Counted from the stretch's first letter, positions 1 through 12,568 are shown. The stretch is DNA of 64,000 nucleotides from Albifimbria verrucaria (GCA_020081605.1 JAHREC010000013.1:5704001-5768000), one strand, 5' to 3'. A program made the numbers and translations. The notes: generated from the sequence alone by a model not told the origin.

Positions 1-426
1 CTCGTCGGAAGTGCACTTCGCGTGCAGGGTGAGGGTGACGCTGCACTGTTCGCAGTACTGCTCGCAGTCGCAGTCACGAGAGTAGTTCAGCTCGCCAGCG
101 CCCTTTGAATCCAGCGGAATGAGACCTAACCGATGGGCAATGAACTCGTCGGCCAGTACAGAAGAGTTCACCTCGATCTCGACCAGGTCGATAGCCACGG
201 TCGGGACTTCAGCTTGGATAACTCGTCGTAGGGCGTTCGCGAAAGGTAGGTTCGTCTTTGACAGTTCGAAATCAACGCGTGTGCTGTCGGCCTACGATCG
301 CATGATATCAGATACATGGCTCCATTCCAGCTCGGCTATAGAACCCTCCCTTACCGCTGAGATCTTGACCTGGGGCTGCTCGGTCTCGCCATCCATCACC
401 ATCGGTTCGTAATCCATGCCGTCCAT
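1..426 (-). CDS. rpb3: RNA polymerase II subunit RPB3, N-terminal part (cut by window edge)
   Basis: Third-largest core subunit of nuclear RNA polymerase II; it pairs with Rpb11 as the eukaryotic equivalent of the bacterial alpha dimer. Two exons are visible: 355-426 and 1-291, with a 63-nt intron at 292-354 (donor GTAAGG, acceptor CGTAG). The spliced protein starts [14 protein letters not shown], then [22 protein letters not shown], which matches the alpha-like dimerisation start, then [20 protein letters not shown] and LIPLDSKG. The zinc-loop cysteines follow as [10 protein letters not shown]. All of this is diagnostic of Rpb3. The ATG at 426 is used; the ATG at 417 is also in frame. The C-terminal half lies beyond base 1. 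No frameshift is seen in the part present. It is divergent from SOF1. Confidence 0.9.
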
Positions 427-818
427 ATTGACGGAGCTGTGCCACAAAGGACGGTCGCACGTAGTAGAACCCTAGCTCGTTGGTATCCGCGCGTCCTCTC
501 CGCTTTGTAGTAAGGTCCGGGAACAAGCAGCGCTTCACGTGGGAGGAATTGGCGGGTTAGGGATGAGGTTTTCGCGACAATGAAGCTCACGCCTACTTAC
601 CAATACGCCCCAGTCCCTTTGCCGGAGTAGCACCTAGAATTCCGCGGGGGCGGATTATCCACAGCCCGGTGCTTATCGCCCTGCAGCTTCTCTCCGATAA
701 GGCCAAAAAAATTCCCCGCCATTCAACACCAAAGCCCATCTTTGGTCGAGCAGGCGACGGCAATCTTCAAGAAACTTTTTCCACGTCTTGGTCTGGTTTC
801 TGCCTACTCGCGAGCACA
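427..818. promoter_or_regulatory. Shared promoter region of divergent RPB3 and SOF1
   Basis: About 390 bp separate the two start codons, which point away from each other, so both promoters and 5' leaders must lie here. I see no clear TATA box. The GCGGGGGCGG stretch near 645-654 is the most GC-rich patch. Co-regulation of a polymerase subunit and a ribosome-biogenesis factor is plausible but is inference. Confidence 0.5.
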
Positions 819-2152
819 ATGAAGATCAAGGCCCTCACCCGATCGGTCACCGAGCACCAGCCCCGGGCTCGGATGCCGCCAAGCAACCCCGAAACCTCGA
901 CTCGGCCCTTCACCCGTTTGAGAGAGCACGAGAGTACCAGAGAGCCCTGAATGCGGTCAAGCTGGAGCGAATGCACGCCGCCCCTTCATCGCGCAGCTGG
1001 GGCGCGGACACGTCGACGGCGTGTACTCAATTGCCAAGGACCCCAATTCCCTCCAACGATTCGCGAGTGGCAGCGGTGACGGTGTGGTCAAATGCTGGGA
1101 CCTGATCGACAAGGATGAGATTTGGCACACCACGGCGCACGAAAACATTGTCAAGGGCATGGAGTGGACGCGAGATCAGAAGCTTTTGACTTGCGCCGCC
1201 GACAGGACGATCAAGCTCTTCGACCCTTACAACACGCCTAGCGAATCCGGCCCAATCTCCTCCTGGCTCGGATCCGGCGCCTTCACCAGCCTGTCGCACC
1301 ACCGCTCCCGCAACGCCTTCGCCGCCGCGTCGAGTGTGATTTCAATCTACGACCTGGAGCGACACTCAGCAGCCCCGAGACGCTACATTGGCCGACGTCG
1401 ACAGACACAATCACTAATGTTGCCTTCAACTACGTCGAGACCTCCATCCTAGCTTCTTGCTCCACCGACCGCTCCATCGTCATTTATGACCTGCGGACAT
1501 CAACCCCCGTCACCAAGACGGTGCTCAACTTCGCCAGCAATCACATTGCTTGGTCCCCAATGGAGGCCTTCAACCTCGCCACCGCCTCCGAGGACCACAA
1601 CATCTACCTCTTTGACATGCGCAAGTTTGATCGTGCGCTTAACGTCCTCAAGGACCACGTCGCCGCCGTCATGGACGTCGAGTGGTCTCCCACCGGCGAG
1701 GAGCTCGTCTCCGCCTCCTGGGATCGTACCGTCCGCCTCTGGAATCGCGACCAAGGCCACTCGCGTGACATCTACCACACCAAGCGCATGCAGCGCGTCA
1801 TGGCTGCCAAGTGGACTCCCGACTCCAAGTATATCCTCTCCGGCTCCGACGACGGCAACATCCGCCTTTGGCGTGCCAATGCCTCTCAACGTGAGGGTAT
1901 CAAGTCGGCTCGCCACCGTCAAGCCCTTGAGTACAACGAGGCCCTGACCCAGCGCTACTCCCACATGCCCGAAATCCGCCGCATCAAGCGCCATCGTCAC
2001 ATTCCCCAGGTTGTGAAGAAGGCCACCGAGATCAAGAGCAACGAGCTCAAGTCCATCAAGAGGCGTGAGGAGAACGAACGCAGACACACCAAGAAGCAGT
2101 TTGAGCGACGCAAGAGCGAGCGTGAGAAGATGGTCCTGGCCAGGAGAAGTAA
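819..2152 (+). CDS. sof1: Sof1/DCAF13-like WD40 protein of the small-subunit processome
   Basis: WD40 protein of the U3 snoRNP/SSU processome, needed for 18S pre-rRNA processing in the nucleolus. It starts MKIKALTRS at 819. WD-type segments include SGSGDGVVKCWDL, TCAADRTIKLFDP, CSTDRSIVIYDLRT, TASEDHNIYLFDMRKF, VSASWDRTVRLWNRD and LSGSDDGNIRLWR. The family-specific basic Sof1 tail (MPEIRRIKRHRHIPQ, then KRREENERRH) follows. The reading frame is broken at C runs 861-864, 981-984 and 1373-1376; one extra C at each restores the family sequence. A further base near 2142 brings the TAA at 2150-2152 into frame, giving about 445 aa, the usual DCAF13 length. Without that last correction the frame runs to 2402. 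No intron is needed. It converges with PFK-2/FBPase-2. Confidence 0.92.
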
Positions 2153-2640
2153 GGGCCTCGATATGATCATGTTAAGGGGCACTTGTAGCAAGGAATCAGG
2201 ATTGCATTGTATGGCGTTAGGGAGCTCATATCGCAAGGCACTTTGTAGATTCAATGTTCAAAATACCACAAGGAAAAGTTTACGTCTTGCTGGTCTTTCA
2301 TATTCATCTAATTCTCTCCACTGCTCTTTGTATTGCATCTATTGTAATTTTTCGAGTGCTTTTGAAAACTACTTAGTGTCATCTTTGCTCGTTCTATCGT
2401 AAACTCTTCGTCAAACAATTCCATAGCACAGCATTCATGCATTGTGACCATGGTGAGCCATCTCGGTTCAAGAAAACACCCATGCGCCTCGAAAAATCAC
2501 ACCTCCTGGTATCGAACCACTAAACACAAAAAAACGTTGAAAGAGAGAAGAGCGCTGAACGCAACATCGTGTTGTCGATATTCTTCCATCAGAAATCGCA
2601 AACGCTTTCCGTCCTGAACCATATTCGCCAGACAAAAAAA
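2153..2640. other. Intergenic space between convergent SOF1 and PFK-2/FBPase-2
   Basis: Contains the two 3' UTRs. AT-richer than its surroundings, with A-rich stretches at 2527-2535 and 2634-2640. Nothing else recognised. Confidence 0.5.
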
Positions 2641-4879
2641 TCAAGTGGCCTTTGCCGTATAACGCCATAACCGTCTCCAGATTCCTATTCGTTTTATACA
2701 TGACTGCATTGCAGTCTTTCGTTGGTCTCGGGCAGAATAGCCCTTCTTAGACGCTTCCCTGGTAGCCTTCTGGGGCTTGTAGTTGGGGAGCTCGTCAAAC
2801 CAACCCCGTCCCTCGTTGTACTTGTATGCATGGAAGGCGATGCCATAGGGCTTCGGCTCAATCGCATACAGCATACCAAGAGGGACATCCATATCGGTGA
2901 TATCTTCGCGAGTCAAGTCCATGAAGTAAGCCATCAAGACTCTGCAGACTGATCGGTGTCCAATGATCAAAACATGATCAGTGATGCGCTCCATCTCCCG
3001 AACCATGTCACGGAGGCGGCTGATAACCTGAAGGTACCCTCGCCACCAACGCCAGGGTAAATGTAGTTGAGCTTGTCCCTGGCTCGTTTTTTGTACTCAT
3101 CGGGAAATTTCTTGGCAATTTCCTCGTAAGTCATGCCCTCGAATTGGCCTGCATTCAATTCGTTGAGCATCTCCCAGTTCTTGACGTCGTAGTCATCATC
3201 CGCGTCAAAGTATTCAGCAGTTTCCACGCTGCGCTGGAGCATTGATGTCCAAACGCAGAAATTCTTCTCATCAAGCTCTCGGTTCATCTCGGGGTAAGGG
3301 GAGTGTTGTCACCGGGCAGCGGAGGGAAAGACGCCTGCGCCAGCTTGCTCTGCTGCTCCATAAGCCATTCATTTCGCTTGTGGGTAATGAACTTGTACAG
3401 CGCCTGGCCGTAGCAGTGACCACGCTCTGTCAGAGGGAGTTTCCGCCAAGCTTTCCTAGTTGGTTATCGACGCTCTGGCCGTGTCTGGTAATCCAGATTT
3501 GACGTGGCGACAGGTTAAAGCTTGCCAGGTAGGTGCTAATGCCACCACTGAGGAATCCCTTTAGTCGATGCTGTACCAGCTTACGGCCAACGTCGATCAT
3601 CTATAATAGTCAGTTGTTTGTTCATGATGCAGAAGCTGAAAAGACTCATGTTACTTACCTGAATGTACTGCATGTCGTTGTCCTCCTCATACTCTCCAAG
3701 AGGCTCGTAAGCGCTTTCGTAGGCGGCAACACGTCGCTTGAAGTCCTCAAGAGATTGCATGGGATCTTTGTCCCGATAGTCCGGACCGGAGAGCTTCAAG
3801 CGCATGTTCGCCTCCAGAAGATTCTTGTCCCTGCAGATACTCTCAATGAAGAGAATACCCAGCTTGGGCTCCGGGCCCTGATGCGGTCAACAATGTGTTG
3901 GCGGCGCTGAATAGTCGAGTTGGTAGCATCGAGAATGCCGACAGAGCCTCCTTGGATCAGCAAGTAATCCAGAAGTTCATCCAGGGTATCCATGGCGACC
4001 TGCTCACGGATGGCCGCGGCCTTCTCATTCTTGGGATCGAAGAAGGTCGCAGACTGATCTCCTTCTGCGTCCGCCTCGTCCTTGCTGTCATTAAGATCCA
4101 GTTCGGTGGGTTCGCTAGTTGGTGGGGTGTCAAAAGCCCCGCGGTGCTGGCACTCCATTGAGGAGGATTTGTGCCGCTCGTACCGGAGGGTCGAGGGCAG
4201 CATGCTCGGGCGCAAGCTTGGGATGGACGGAGGTTCTCCGGCCAGCGGCAATGCGACGGCGGTTGCCGACATTGAAAATTCTCGATTCGTGCTGTTGCCA
4301 CGAGAGGTAGCGTTGCAGCTTCTTGGTGATGTACGACTTTCCACGGGCGGGAAGGCCAACCATGACAATGACGAGTTTGGCGGCGACGTCACGTTGAGGA
4401 ATTCTTCCGTCTGGCGAGACCCTCGAGCGGGTCATGCCCGGGATGTTGAGAGTTGTCGCATGTGGTCGGACGCGGGGCGTTTGCGTACCAGAATTTTGTC
4501 GCACGGGAGGACTAAACCATAAATCAGGATTAGCAATCCATCTCTAATTTTTTTAATTTTTTTTCGTCGTCAAAGAGTTGGCATGCCAGAGATGCGTCGC
4601 AGATGACGTTCTGCCGACAGGGGTTTTGGGGAGTGATCGGCAAAGACTCACATGCGTGGGGAGCTGGGGGCAGTTGAGTTGACGCTCCGTACGTAGGGCG
4701 GCGAGTCCGTCAGGTCGACTCCCTCAGCGCCGAAGCCATCGAGGATACAGCTGGCGCAGAAGGAAATGCGACATCGCGAGCGGGCGGGGAAGGACGGCGA
4801 GGTGCTGATGGTCGGGATCGGAGGTGGGAAGGGCGGTTGAAGTAGGTGGCGATGGAGTCTGAGCCTGGTGGCCGTTCAT
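2641..4879 (-). CDS. 6-phosphofructo-2-kinase / fructose-2,6-bisphosphatase
   Basis: Bifunctional enzyme that makes and degrades fructose 2,6-bisphosphate, the signal balancing glycolysis and gluconeogenesis. Three exons: 4652-4879, 3659-4511 and 2641-3600, with introns 4512-4651 and 3601-3658. N-terminal kinase domain: Walker [10 protein letters not shown], then [27 protein letters not shown] and [11 protein letters not shown]-terminal phosphatase domain: [13 protein letters not shown] carries the RHG phospho-histidine motif, [18 protein letters not shown] the second catalytic region, and [12 protein letters not shown] the second active-site histidine. About 680 aa. Single-base losses interrupt it near 3034, 3293, 3432 and 3868, near the middle of exon 2, and in the low-complexity N-terminus, so the start [12 protein letters not shown] at 4879 is only moderately supported. 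Yeast Fbp26 has the same layout yet lacks kinase activity, so kinase activity here is unproven. Confidence 0.9.
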
Positions 4880-6494
4880 GACAAGCTTTCTGAAGAGGAT
4901 GGATTGGCTTGCTTGTCTCGGCACTGCATCTAACAAACGCGAAGGCAGAGTGTAAGCGGACCGAAGTGTTGAGATTGTTGAGGAAGCGCAAAAGCGAGAA
5001 ACAAAGCAGCAATGGGAATGCAAACAACAGAAGATGCAAGGGAAAGGCGCTTGAGCATACCTGTGCTTTCGATGGGGATTGCGGAAGGCATTGGCGATGA
5101 AGGAGGGAAGGAGAGAGATCAAGAATGACCCTCTCGATCTGATCCAAAGAAAATAGGTAAACCTGAGGTACGGAGTACGGAGTACAGCAGCTAAAGTGGC
5201 GCCTGGGCAAGGCCTCTGCAGGGATTGGTTCGTGCCCTGGCACAGCGAATCCGGCCTGTCGGTGGAGGGGCTTTGTCTTTGGTGCTGGACACAAGGTACA
5301 GCCAGGTAGGGGGCGTGCCGCTGTCTGTTTGGGGAGCAAACCACGTCCTTTGGGGCCCTTTTGGAGATGAGAGAGAGCACGGGGGCGTGTGCGTGCGAGT
5401 GTGACGGGCGTGGCGTCTGTCTAAGAGAGGCTGCTTGTGGAAGACACAGGCGACCCACTGAGCACCAAGACGCTGCTGCAACCACTTGCAAGTCCCGTTT
5501 TTTTTCCCTCTCTAATGGCCTGGTGAGGAATGGTGAGGGAACGGTTGGGTCCTCGGTGCTAGCTCGCGAGGTACAACCGAGATGATGTGGTCCAAGAAGC
5601 TGTAGCGCGCCAGGGACCTACAAGGTGGAGAATGGGATCAGAGGTGCTGGTGCTTATCGCGTCAAGCGAAAAGTAGGAGGAGGGACCCTTTGATGAACGT
5701 CCGTGTGGGTGTGGGTGTTGAAGAATAATGGGCTGCTGCTCAGCAGGCAGAGGCAAAGAATAAATAAGAAAGCAGAAGGGGAAACCTTGAAGGGTTGAAG
5801 GACAATGGGGTAGGTATCGTGTGGGGAGATGGGGGAAGATATAAGTTGGAGAGAAAGGCAGCGTCAGAGTCAGAAAGTCTGGTCCTCTTGTGGTGCACAC
5901 ACACTCTCCGTATGTATCTCTCAGGGTTATCGGAGAAAAGTGCAGAGTCGGATTGATGGGAATGAGAAAATGGAAATGGGAAGAAAGGAGGGCCCGGCAT
6001 CTGGCTGCGACAGGGTCGGAGTTTATATCAAGGTTACTTCATCCAAGACCAGTACGGGCAGAGATCTGTCGTCGGGGCTGTCTCAAGACTCATGTTTTGG
6101 CCCCGTAGGTACCGTAGCCACCACGCAATGTAATGTACCCAATATAGGCAGATGGGCGGAAAGGCACAGACGCTCACACAGGTACATACCATCCATACCT
6201 CAGGTAGGTGGTGAATGCAGGCATGCATGGGGATGGATTATGGAGATGGAGACAACGGGGATGAAGATGGGGTGCAAACAAAGAGGTGCGTGGGCAGTGG
6301 GCACGATGCGAGACGGAGGAAGAATCAGTGCGGCGTTTGAGCGAACCAAGCTTCAGAATTGGTGGGATGAAGATTGCCTCAAGTCATGGAATGGTGTAAC
6401 TGACTGCTCGGAGTTGCGCCGACCTGGATCGCGGGCTAAACTATCGCACCAGTTCCTTTCGCCTTAGCCTTTACCTAACCCTTTGCTGCCATGC

Positions 6495-6513
6495 CATGAC
6501 ATGACATGACATG
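6495..6513. repeat. Tandem pentamer CATGA
   Basis: About four copies of CATGA head to tail in intergenic DNA. Confidence 0.8.
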
Positions 6514-6590
6514 CCCATATTTTATCTTACCTTACCTTTGGCCTTGCAGCCATTACCTTACCCTACAAAGATTGGGGAGGGGAGGTGGAA

Positions 6591-6617
6591 ATGGAGATGG
6601 AGATGGAGATGGAGATG
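6591..6617. repeat. Tandem hexamer ATGGAG
   Basis: Four and a half copies of ATGGAG. It could encode Met-Glu repeats in one frame, but the surrounding frame has no other coding character. Confidence 0.85.
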
Positions 6618-7066
6618 GGTGGTGCCCACCTACTGGTGTCTACCACCTACCACACGCTATCTGTAGGTAAGGTACCTACTGTAATGCGCTGGTACTGGGC
6701 ACATCCATACCTTTTTTTCTTCTTTTTTTTTTCTCTTCCAGCAGTTAGTGCACTTATTTGCCTACCACAACCTACCCATTATTCACACAATGACCTGTTA
6801 CCCTTACCCTACCCTGGGTCTTTGCCCATATCATCTTAGCCTTTCCATAATCCCATTATGCACTTTGCCTGCCTCGTTGCTTCTTTACCAGGGCGGAGCT
6901 GCACCCACCGTTGGCCGAGGCCCGCGGGGGCACGGCGCGTCTTCTGCGAGTGGCAGAGAGCGAGAGGCCAGCTGAGACCCTGCCAGAACCAAACCGCAAC
7001 CCTCCATCACCAGAGAAGGGAGACGGGCGGACAGGCAGAGGGAGAGGGCATGCATTCGGCCGTCCA

Positions 7067-7090
7067 GCCATCCATCCATCCACCCACCCA
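7067..7090. repeat. CCAT/CCAC tetramer repeat
   Basis: Run of CCAT units passing into CCAC units; a similar CCAT run recurs near 7101-7107. Confidence 0.8.
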
Positions 7091-7410
7091 GCCCATTCGC
7101 CCATCCATACACCCTTCCATCCCTCGTCAACTGACAGACATGGTACTACTGTAAGCAGCGCGCACGGCGGGCGGGTGGGTGTTTTCTCGGTCGCGAAGTC
7201 GCTGGCTGATACGTGCAGCGTTTGCTCCGAGCTAGCACCAGCACCGCACCAAAACCAAAGTGTGCAGCATCCAGCACTCAGCGCCCAGCACCCACCCGTA
7301 ATTAGCGAACCGTCCAGACCACTCACTCCCTTAGCCTATCTCGAGTGTGTTTCTCCCGCTGCTTGCGGGTTTCTGGGCAGGGTCCAGTTTCGTTTCATTG
7401 ATTTGCATTG

Positions 7411-7447
7411 ACCTGACCTGACCTGACTTGATCTGACTGACTGACCT
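7411..7447. repeat. CCTGA-type degenerate repeat
   Basis: Three clean ACCTG units followed by decaying CTGA units over about 37 bp. Confidence 0.75.
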
Positions 7448-8013
7448 GGTCTGGCATGCCAGCACAATGAGGCCCGCCCCTTGCACTTACAGGATAAGCA
7501 TGTTGGTGATGCGAAGGCGCCAGCGTATCATCACCCCAAGTAAGGTACATGCTATAAGGCAGAGAGTACTAAGGTGCCTTAGTAGGTACTTACAGCACTT
7601 CCCTGCAGTGAACGACACGGCACCGCTGCCGTCCGAGAACGAGCCAACATGTGATGAGAACTTGCTTTGTCGCCTGCCCGTGGCCACTGGCCCGTGTCGG
7701 TTACAGTAGTCAATCTGTCAATCGAGTAACGTCAGCTCTCTTCCTCTTCCTCTCCTCCTCCGCAGCGCAGCGAATGGGCGCCGTCCCATTCCTCCCCTCG
7801 CAAAAGAGCCACGCCCCGTCTGCATCGGACAAGACTTTCCCGCGGGAGGGAGCGCTTCGCAAGCGATGTCGCCACTTTTTCCCTTGCCCTGCCCTTCCTC
7901 CCTCTCCCCAGCCCGGACGCTTTACTGCGAGTGGAATCTTCCACAACGATCTCAAGGGGTCCGTAACTCCCGGAGCTACAGCGTAGCGCAGTGCTGTACC
8001 GGGCTATACCACA

Positions 8014-8025
8014 GTAGGTACCTAC
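8014..8025. other. Perfect 12-bp palindrome GTAGGTACCTAC
   Basis: The sequence equals its own reverse complement. Related words occur at many other intergenic sites in this window (see findings). Function unknown. Confidence 0.7.
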
Positions 8026-10420
8026 AGGGCTTACAAACCCACTGGAGTTTAGGCTCCGATCTCGCTGCTGGTGGTCCCTCGACAAGTCACCTTAGTCATT
8101 TCTGTTTGTACTTTTGCTATCGATCTGCCAGCGCCTTGTCCTCAGCCAATGGCCGCTCGTCTCCACACTAGCCCTGCCTCGCTCGTCTCGAGGCTGTAGA
8201 TCGCTTCTCTTGCGTTTCTGACTGGTTATTTTTAAAGTGGTCACCTTTTGCCTATCGAGAGGGTCTTACAGTTACGACATCAGAACGTCCTGCTGCGCTG
8301 GTCCGGCAGACCTCGTCTAGACCAGCGGCCACATGGACACGGCAAACGGACACCACCACATCACCACCACCACACCACCACCCTGGCTTGTGCCGGTGTC
8401 ATGGGCTCTCTCCGTCCTCATCCATTCGCCTCTCCGGCAGCGAATCCTGGGTGGTGAAGTTGATGATGATATCTTAGGGTCACCACCCGGTGAGCCAGCG
8501 TGGAGTACCGAGCTGACCATGCCGCTCTTCCAAGGCACAGAGAAGCCGATAATTCATGGGCCTGATGTGGCTTGCGTCACCGAGACGGTGCCGGCAAGCC
8601 GAAGTGTGTGTTCGGGGATTCGTTGATCGCTGTTGTATACCATGTCTGACTGAATGATTTGGAAGTTGCTGCTGTACATGGCAGGGATCCCAAGCTTCAG
8701 CCATGCCCGTAAGGCCCGTCTCGATTCCCACATGGATATCCATCGATGGGCAGTAAGCGAACCGCCAGCCAAGCCATGCTCAAGCCGCCGCTCAGTTCGC
8801 GTCGTTGGCCATGGGCCCCCTCCTTCACTCTCCCTGGGTCGACCGTGAACAGATGAGATATGGAGGTGGGCTGTCTGGGACGGCGTTTGCACCAAGAACT
8901 TCTAAATTCATCTGGGAATGCCCGGGCCGCCGCTGTTTTGTCTCCGTAACGAGCTGTCCGTCTTCGATTCTACCGACGGTCTCGCTCTAAATAACTCCTC
9001 CCGAAACATGAGCTCCACTCCGTGCCTCGCGGGTAAGATAGTGAGTCTCGAAACATGGGAGTGTGCTGAGTCTAATCCCAACAAGGTTTCTGCTAGTCGC
9101 TGTTTCTGACTCTCCTTCTTTTCCTTCCTCCTCAACAATCGCCTCGTTCAAGATAAAGTGCCGTATTGAAACACGCGCAGCCTCCTGCGGCTTGGCACAT
9201 ATCTGTCCACCAATGTGAACCTCCGCATCATGATTCGACTTCCTTGTTCAGGATAAACATGGCTCATCCATCGGCATCTGGGAACGAACGGAGCCCTGCG
9301 CTAACTGGAGCTTGGCAAAACACCCTCCCCGGGCCGCCATGGCCATTGGCTTGCTACATGTGCGGTGCATAGAGCACGGTCTAGGCGTGTCAGTCGACGA
9401 CGGTAGAGTGCGGCCGTGGGGGAGACAAGGCCAAGGAATGCTTCTTAAACAGCCGCAGAGCTTCGTCTCGGACTATTCGAAAACTCCGTGGATCTTACAA
9501 GACGTAGGCCCGGGGATCCGTTGGGATCCTCTCACCTCAGGCGGCTGCCGTGCCATGTCTAGTCGTGCTGCGAGTCCCCACCCTCATTCATTTTCCTGGA
9601 ACGCGGTAATTCTTGAATGTCAGCCGAGTATCTTTCCGTAGAGCTAGTCTCCATCTCTCCAAGCGAAGAAGGAGCACGAAGGGTAGCGGAGGAAGCCGAC
9701 CGATCCAGTGAGGCTCTTGTTAGAGCACATAGCTTTCTCCACGCTGGATGGGCACGAACGGTACGGGGCTGCTGCAATGTAACCGTCGCCCCCATGTTCT
9801 ACTAGGATCAGGTAGAGTGGACTAGAAACGCTGGAACACGGACCAGATCCCGAGTGAGATGCTACGCAAGTGACAGAGGACGTCTGCAGTAAACCCCACA
9901 AAGGGTTCGGTTTGTGGCAGGGGTTGTAGAGGCCACCCATGTGGAAAAGATTATGGACATCAACCGCCAGATCCGACCAGAAGGCGAGGAGGAGAGGGAG
10001 AGAGGTGGGGTATGGAAGAGGAAGGCTTCGACACGAGCGAGCAGTCAAGCAAAAAGCAGCCACCAAAGGGTGTGATATCGTCTCTTAGGAGGGGGCCTAA
10101 ATCTCACACACGGGTCAATTCGACTTTAAACCAATATACATAACAGAGCAGATGGATGTAAATCCAAGTTTTGGCATCAACCGGTTTTAATATCAGTTGA
10201 ATATTACAGAGTGCACGAGCACCGGTCGCCAACAAATCCAAGGTAGGGTGGGTTTGTTCTCTCTCTTCCTGTTCCATTCCCTGCTTGGCAAGGTTGGTAG
10301 GATCTGACGGATCTAAGGTGGGCAGGTCAATATGCAGGCCGGCTGCGAATTCGGACAGTAAGTGAACTGCCTTGCCTTACTTCACCATGCAGCGGGGAGA
10401 GTAATATCGCCGGACCAGGA

Positions 10421-10446
10421 GTGCAGCGCAGTGCAGCGCAGTGCAG
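10421..10446. repeat. GTGCAGCGCA direct repeat
   Basis: Two full and one partial copy of a 10-bp unit, in tandem. Confidence 0.8.
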
Positions 10447-10800
10447 TAGGTGAGGCTGATCGGGGAGATGCTGGGTAAGCATAGAGACAGAGTACGAGCG
10501 CAGCCGAGAGACAGAAGCAGTTGGACCAGATGCGACACGAGCCAATGCACGTGGGACGGGCGAGACATCGTCTGCCAACCCGAGTAGCGAACCTGAATAA
10601 ACTCATAAGCTTCATTTAGGTAGCATTCTTCATTTAGCCCCTATCTCCGACTGTAACGCCTACAACGGCCGGACAATATAATTGCGATGAAGATCCTAAC
10701 TAAGCTCGTCGTCCGCTCCGCTCTCGTCGATGTTTTGGGTATGCCTACAGGTGAGGGTAATTCCTCATGTGGACGGGGTGGTGCAGGATGGCACAGCATC

Positions 10801-10837
10801 AGCATAGCATGGCATGGCATAGCATGACATGGCATAT
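10801..10837. repeat. GCATG/GCATA pentamer tract
   Basis: Degenerate pentamers (GCATA, GCATG, ACATG) over about 37 bp, similar to the CATGA tract at 6495. Confidence 0.75.
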
Positions 10838-12568
10838 GGTGGTGTATTTGCTCTCCACCGTAATAAATGCCATGCGACGCCAACAATATAAGCGAGCAGG
10901 TGGTGACCTACCCCAGCTTCTGGCGTCGCATTGTCTCGAGATTGCATTCAGCATAAATCGTGTGCGACGCAACGTGTAACTGCTTGGTAAATGCCGCGCG
11001 TCTTTGTCCTGGAGCGAAGCAGACCTTCTGCATGCATTAATACCGGGGATCGTCCGCCAGAAGCCCATCCAACTGAACTAGGAGAGAACAACAAGGCGGA
11101 ATTGCCGTTTCCATTGGCCCAGGTGTTTAGTCCCTGCAGCTGGACCAAGAGCCCACTGTCGGCGCGAGCTGTGGCTTGACATCATACGGCGCTGATTTGC
11201 ACGACCTAATGAGATCAGCGTCTGGGTGTGCCTGACCCTGTGATGATGGGACCTGATGCCTCGTTGCAGGATCAGCGTAGCCTTTTCCTGTACGGCCTGT
11301 AGTCACGAGGACGGCCAGAGAGCGAGAGAGTGTGTGAGAGTGAGGAGAGATGGGCATGTTCGGATTAGCAGCCACCGTCTGTCTGACTTCCGAAACACGA
11401 ATACGGTCGGTCAAGTATTGCGAGCTCGTGGAAATAATGCAGAATCTCAAGCAATTTGCGAGCGTAGGACGCGAAAGGATTTTTGTTGAGTGAACCAATG
11501 TGAAGGACCTATCACATTTGTCTCTACGTGATTTATGATGAGGTGTCTGTAATGTAAGGGGAGGTTGTTGGTTAGCAGTGTCCTTGGCAAATTCCTGTGT
11601 TATCTACAGAGTACAGAGCAGAGTACCATACTCTGCAGATACAGTTGCTATCGTCCAAAGTACAGCAGGCCTAATGTGAAAACACAGGTTGGCCACGCCT
11701 CACCCAGCTTCTTTTCAGTGTAGCTGCCCCTATTGAATGTCGAATCTACGATTCACCAAGCTCATTTATTTGTTCATTAGGGATATTGGTCGCGCCATGG
11801 AATTATCATAAAGTAAGCTTTCTGTCTGCGCAGTCAGTGCTGCTCCCACTATAGGCACTAACGTCATGTCACCGTTACACCCTCGAGATACGCCGGCCAT
11901 GGCATCTTCACGATGCAGTGCCTCAGAGGGCTAACCATAGAATTGGTATATTGTAATTTCTGTTGCGCTTTCTGTTCATACTCTTTTGCGAGCCAGGTGT
12001 TGTCTGTGTTTCCCTCGAAAAATGACCTTGGCAGCTGTAATCACTGGTGTTTGCATGTTTGTTTGTACTCGAAAAATTCACCAACCACATCACGGATTTT
12101 TTTTGTAACGGGCTACATTCTGACATCTGCGTCTTCCCGTCTTGAGCAAACGTAGCTGCAGCAGTTGTCGGCGCTTTGCTCGTGGAAACCTGTTCGGCTC
12201 GTTGGTGCCTCCTGCTGCGTGTCCAGTTCAATTGCTTTCCTGCCAGCCGTAGGAAGTGCCACCACTGAAGCTTTACTTTATTTCGCCCGAGAGCCATCAC
12301 CGTAGCTTCACTTTTGGCTCCTACATCCACACGGGCGCCTCTCGAGCACGCATATTCGGCGTCGGATACCAGAGGAGATTCTCTTCAGCTTAAATCCTTT
12401 CGTCGTACGCTTGGCCATCTTCCCAATCACCCGCATCAGATACGTGTGGCGGATCCGCAGAGTTTTCAGAGAGCAGCTGGTGACTCGTCTCATCCATTGC
12501 AGCAGCCTTGCCCATCTCGCGATACGTCGTGGCATGGGCATAGTATCTCACAACTAGAAAGCTGTTCC

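Larger units (their letters stand above)
4880..12568. other. Gene-poor block upstream of PFK-2/FBPase-2 and TAD3
   Basis: 7.7 kb in which no open frame on either strand shows a recognisable domain, even allowing for frameshifts. It contains the start regions of PFK-2/FBPase-2 (minus) and TAD3 (plus), several short tandem repeats (listed separately), pyrimidine tracts (6714-6738), and repeated GTAGGTA/TACCTAC words at 6107-6116, 6663-6680, 7579-7592 and 8014-8025. A long leader, non-coding RNA or a lineage-specific gene cannot be excluded. Confidence 0.5.

Noticed and set aside
1500..2087. 195-aa minus-strand open frame opposite SOF1
   Set aside because: Antisense of well-supported WD40 coding sequence; no independent signal.
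4710..5491. Overlapping 209-aa and 255-aa minus-strand frames upstream of PFK-2/FBPase-2
   Set aside because: Pro/Ser/Cys-rich with no conservation; only the last 50 or so residues overlap the likely N-terminal exon. Most of it is leader or promoter.
6591..6617. CRISPR-like or minisatellite interpretation of the short repeats
   Set aside because: Units are 4-10 bp, contiguous and without spacers; ordinary fungal microsatellites.
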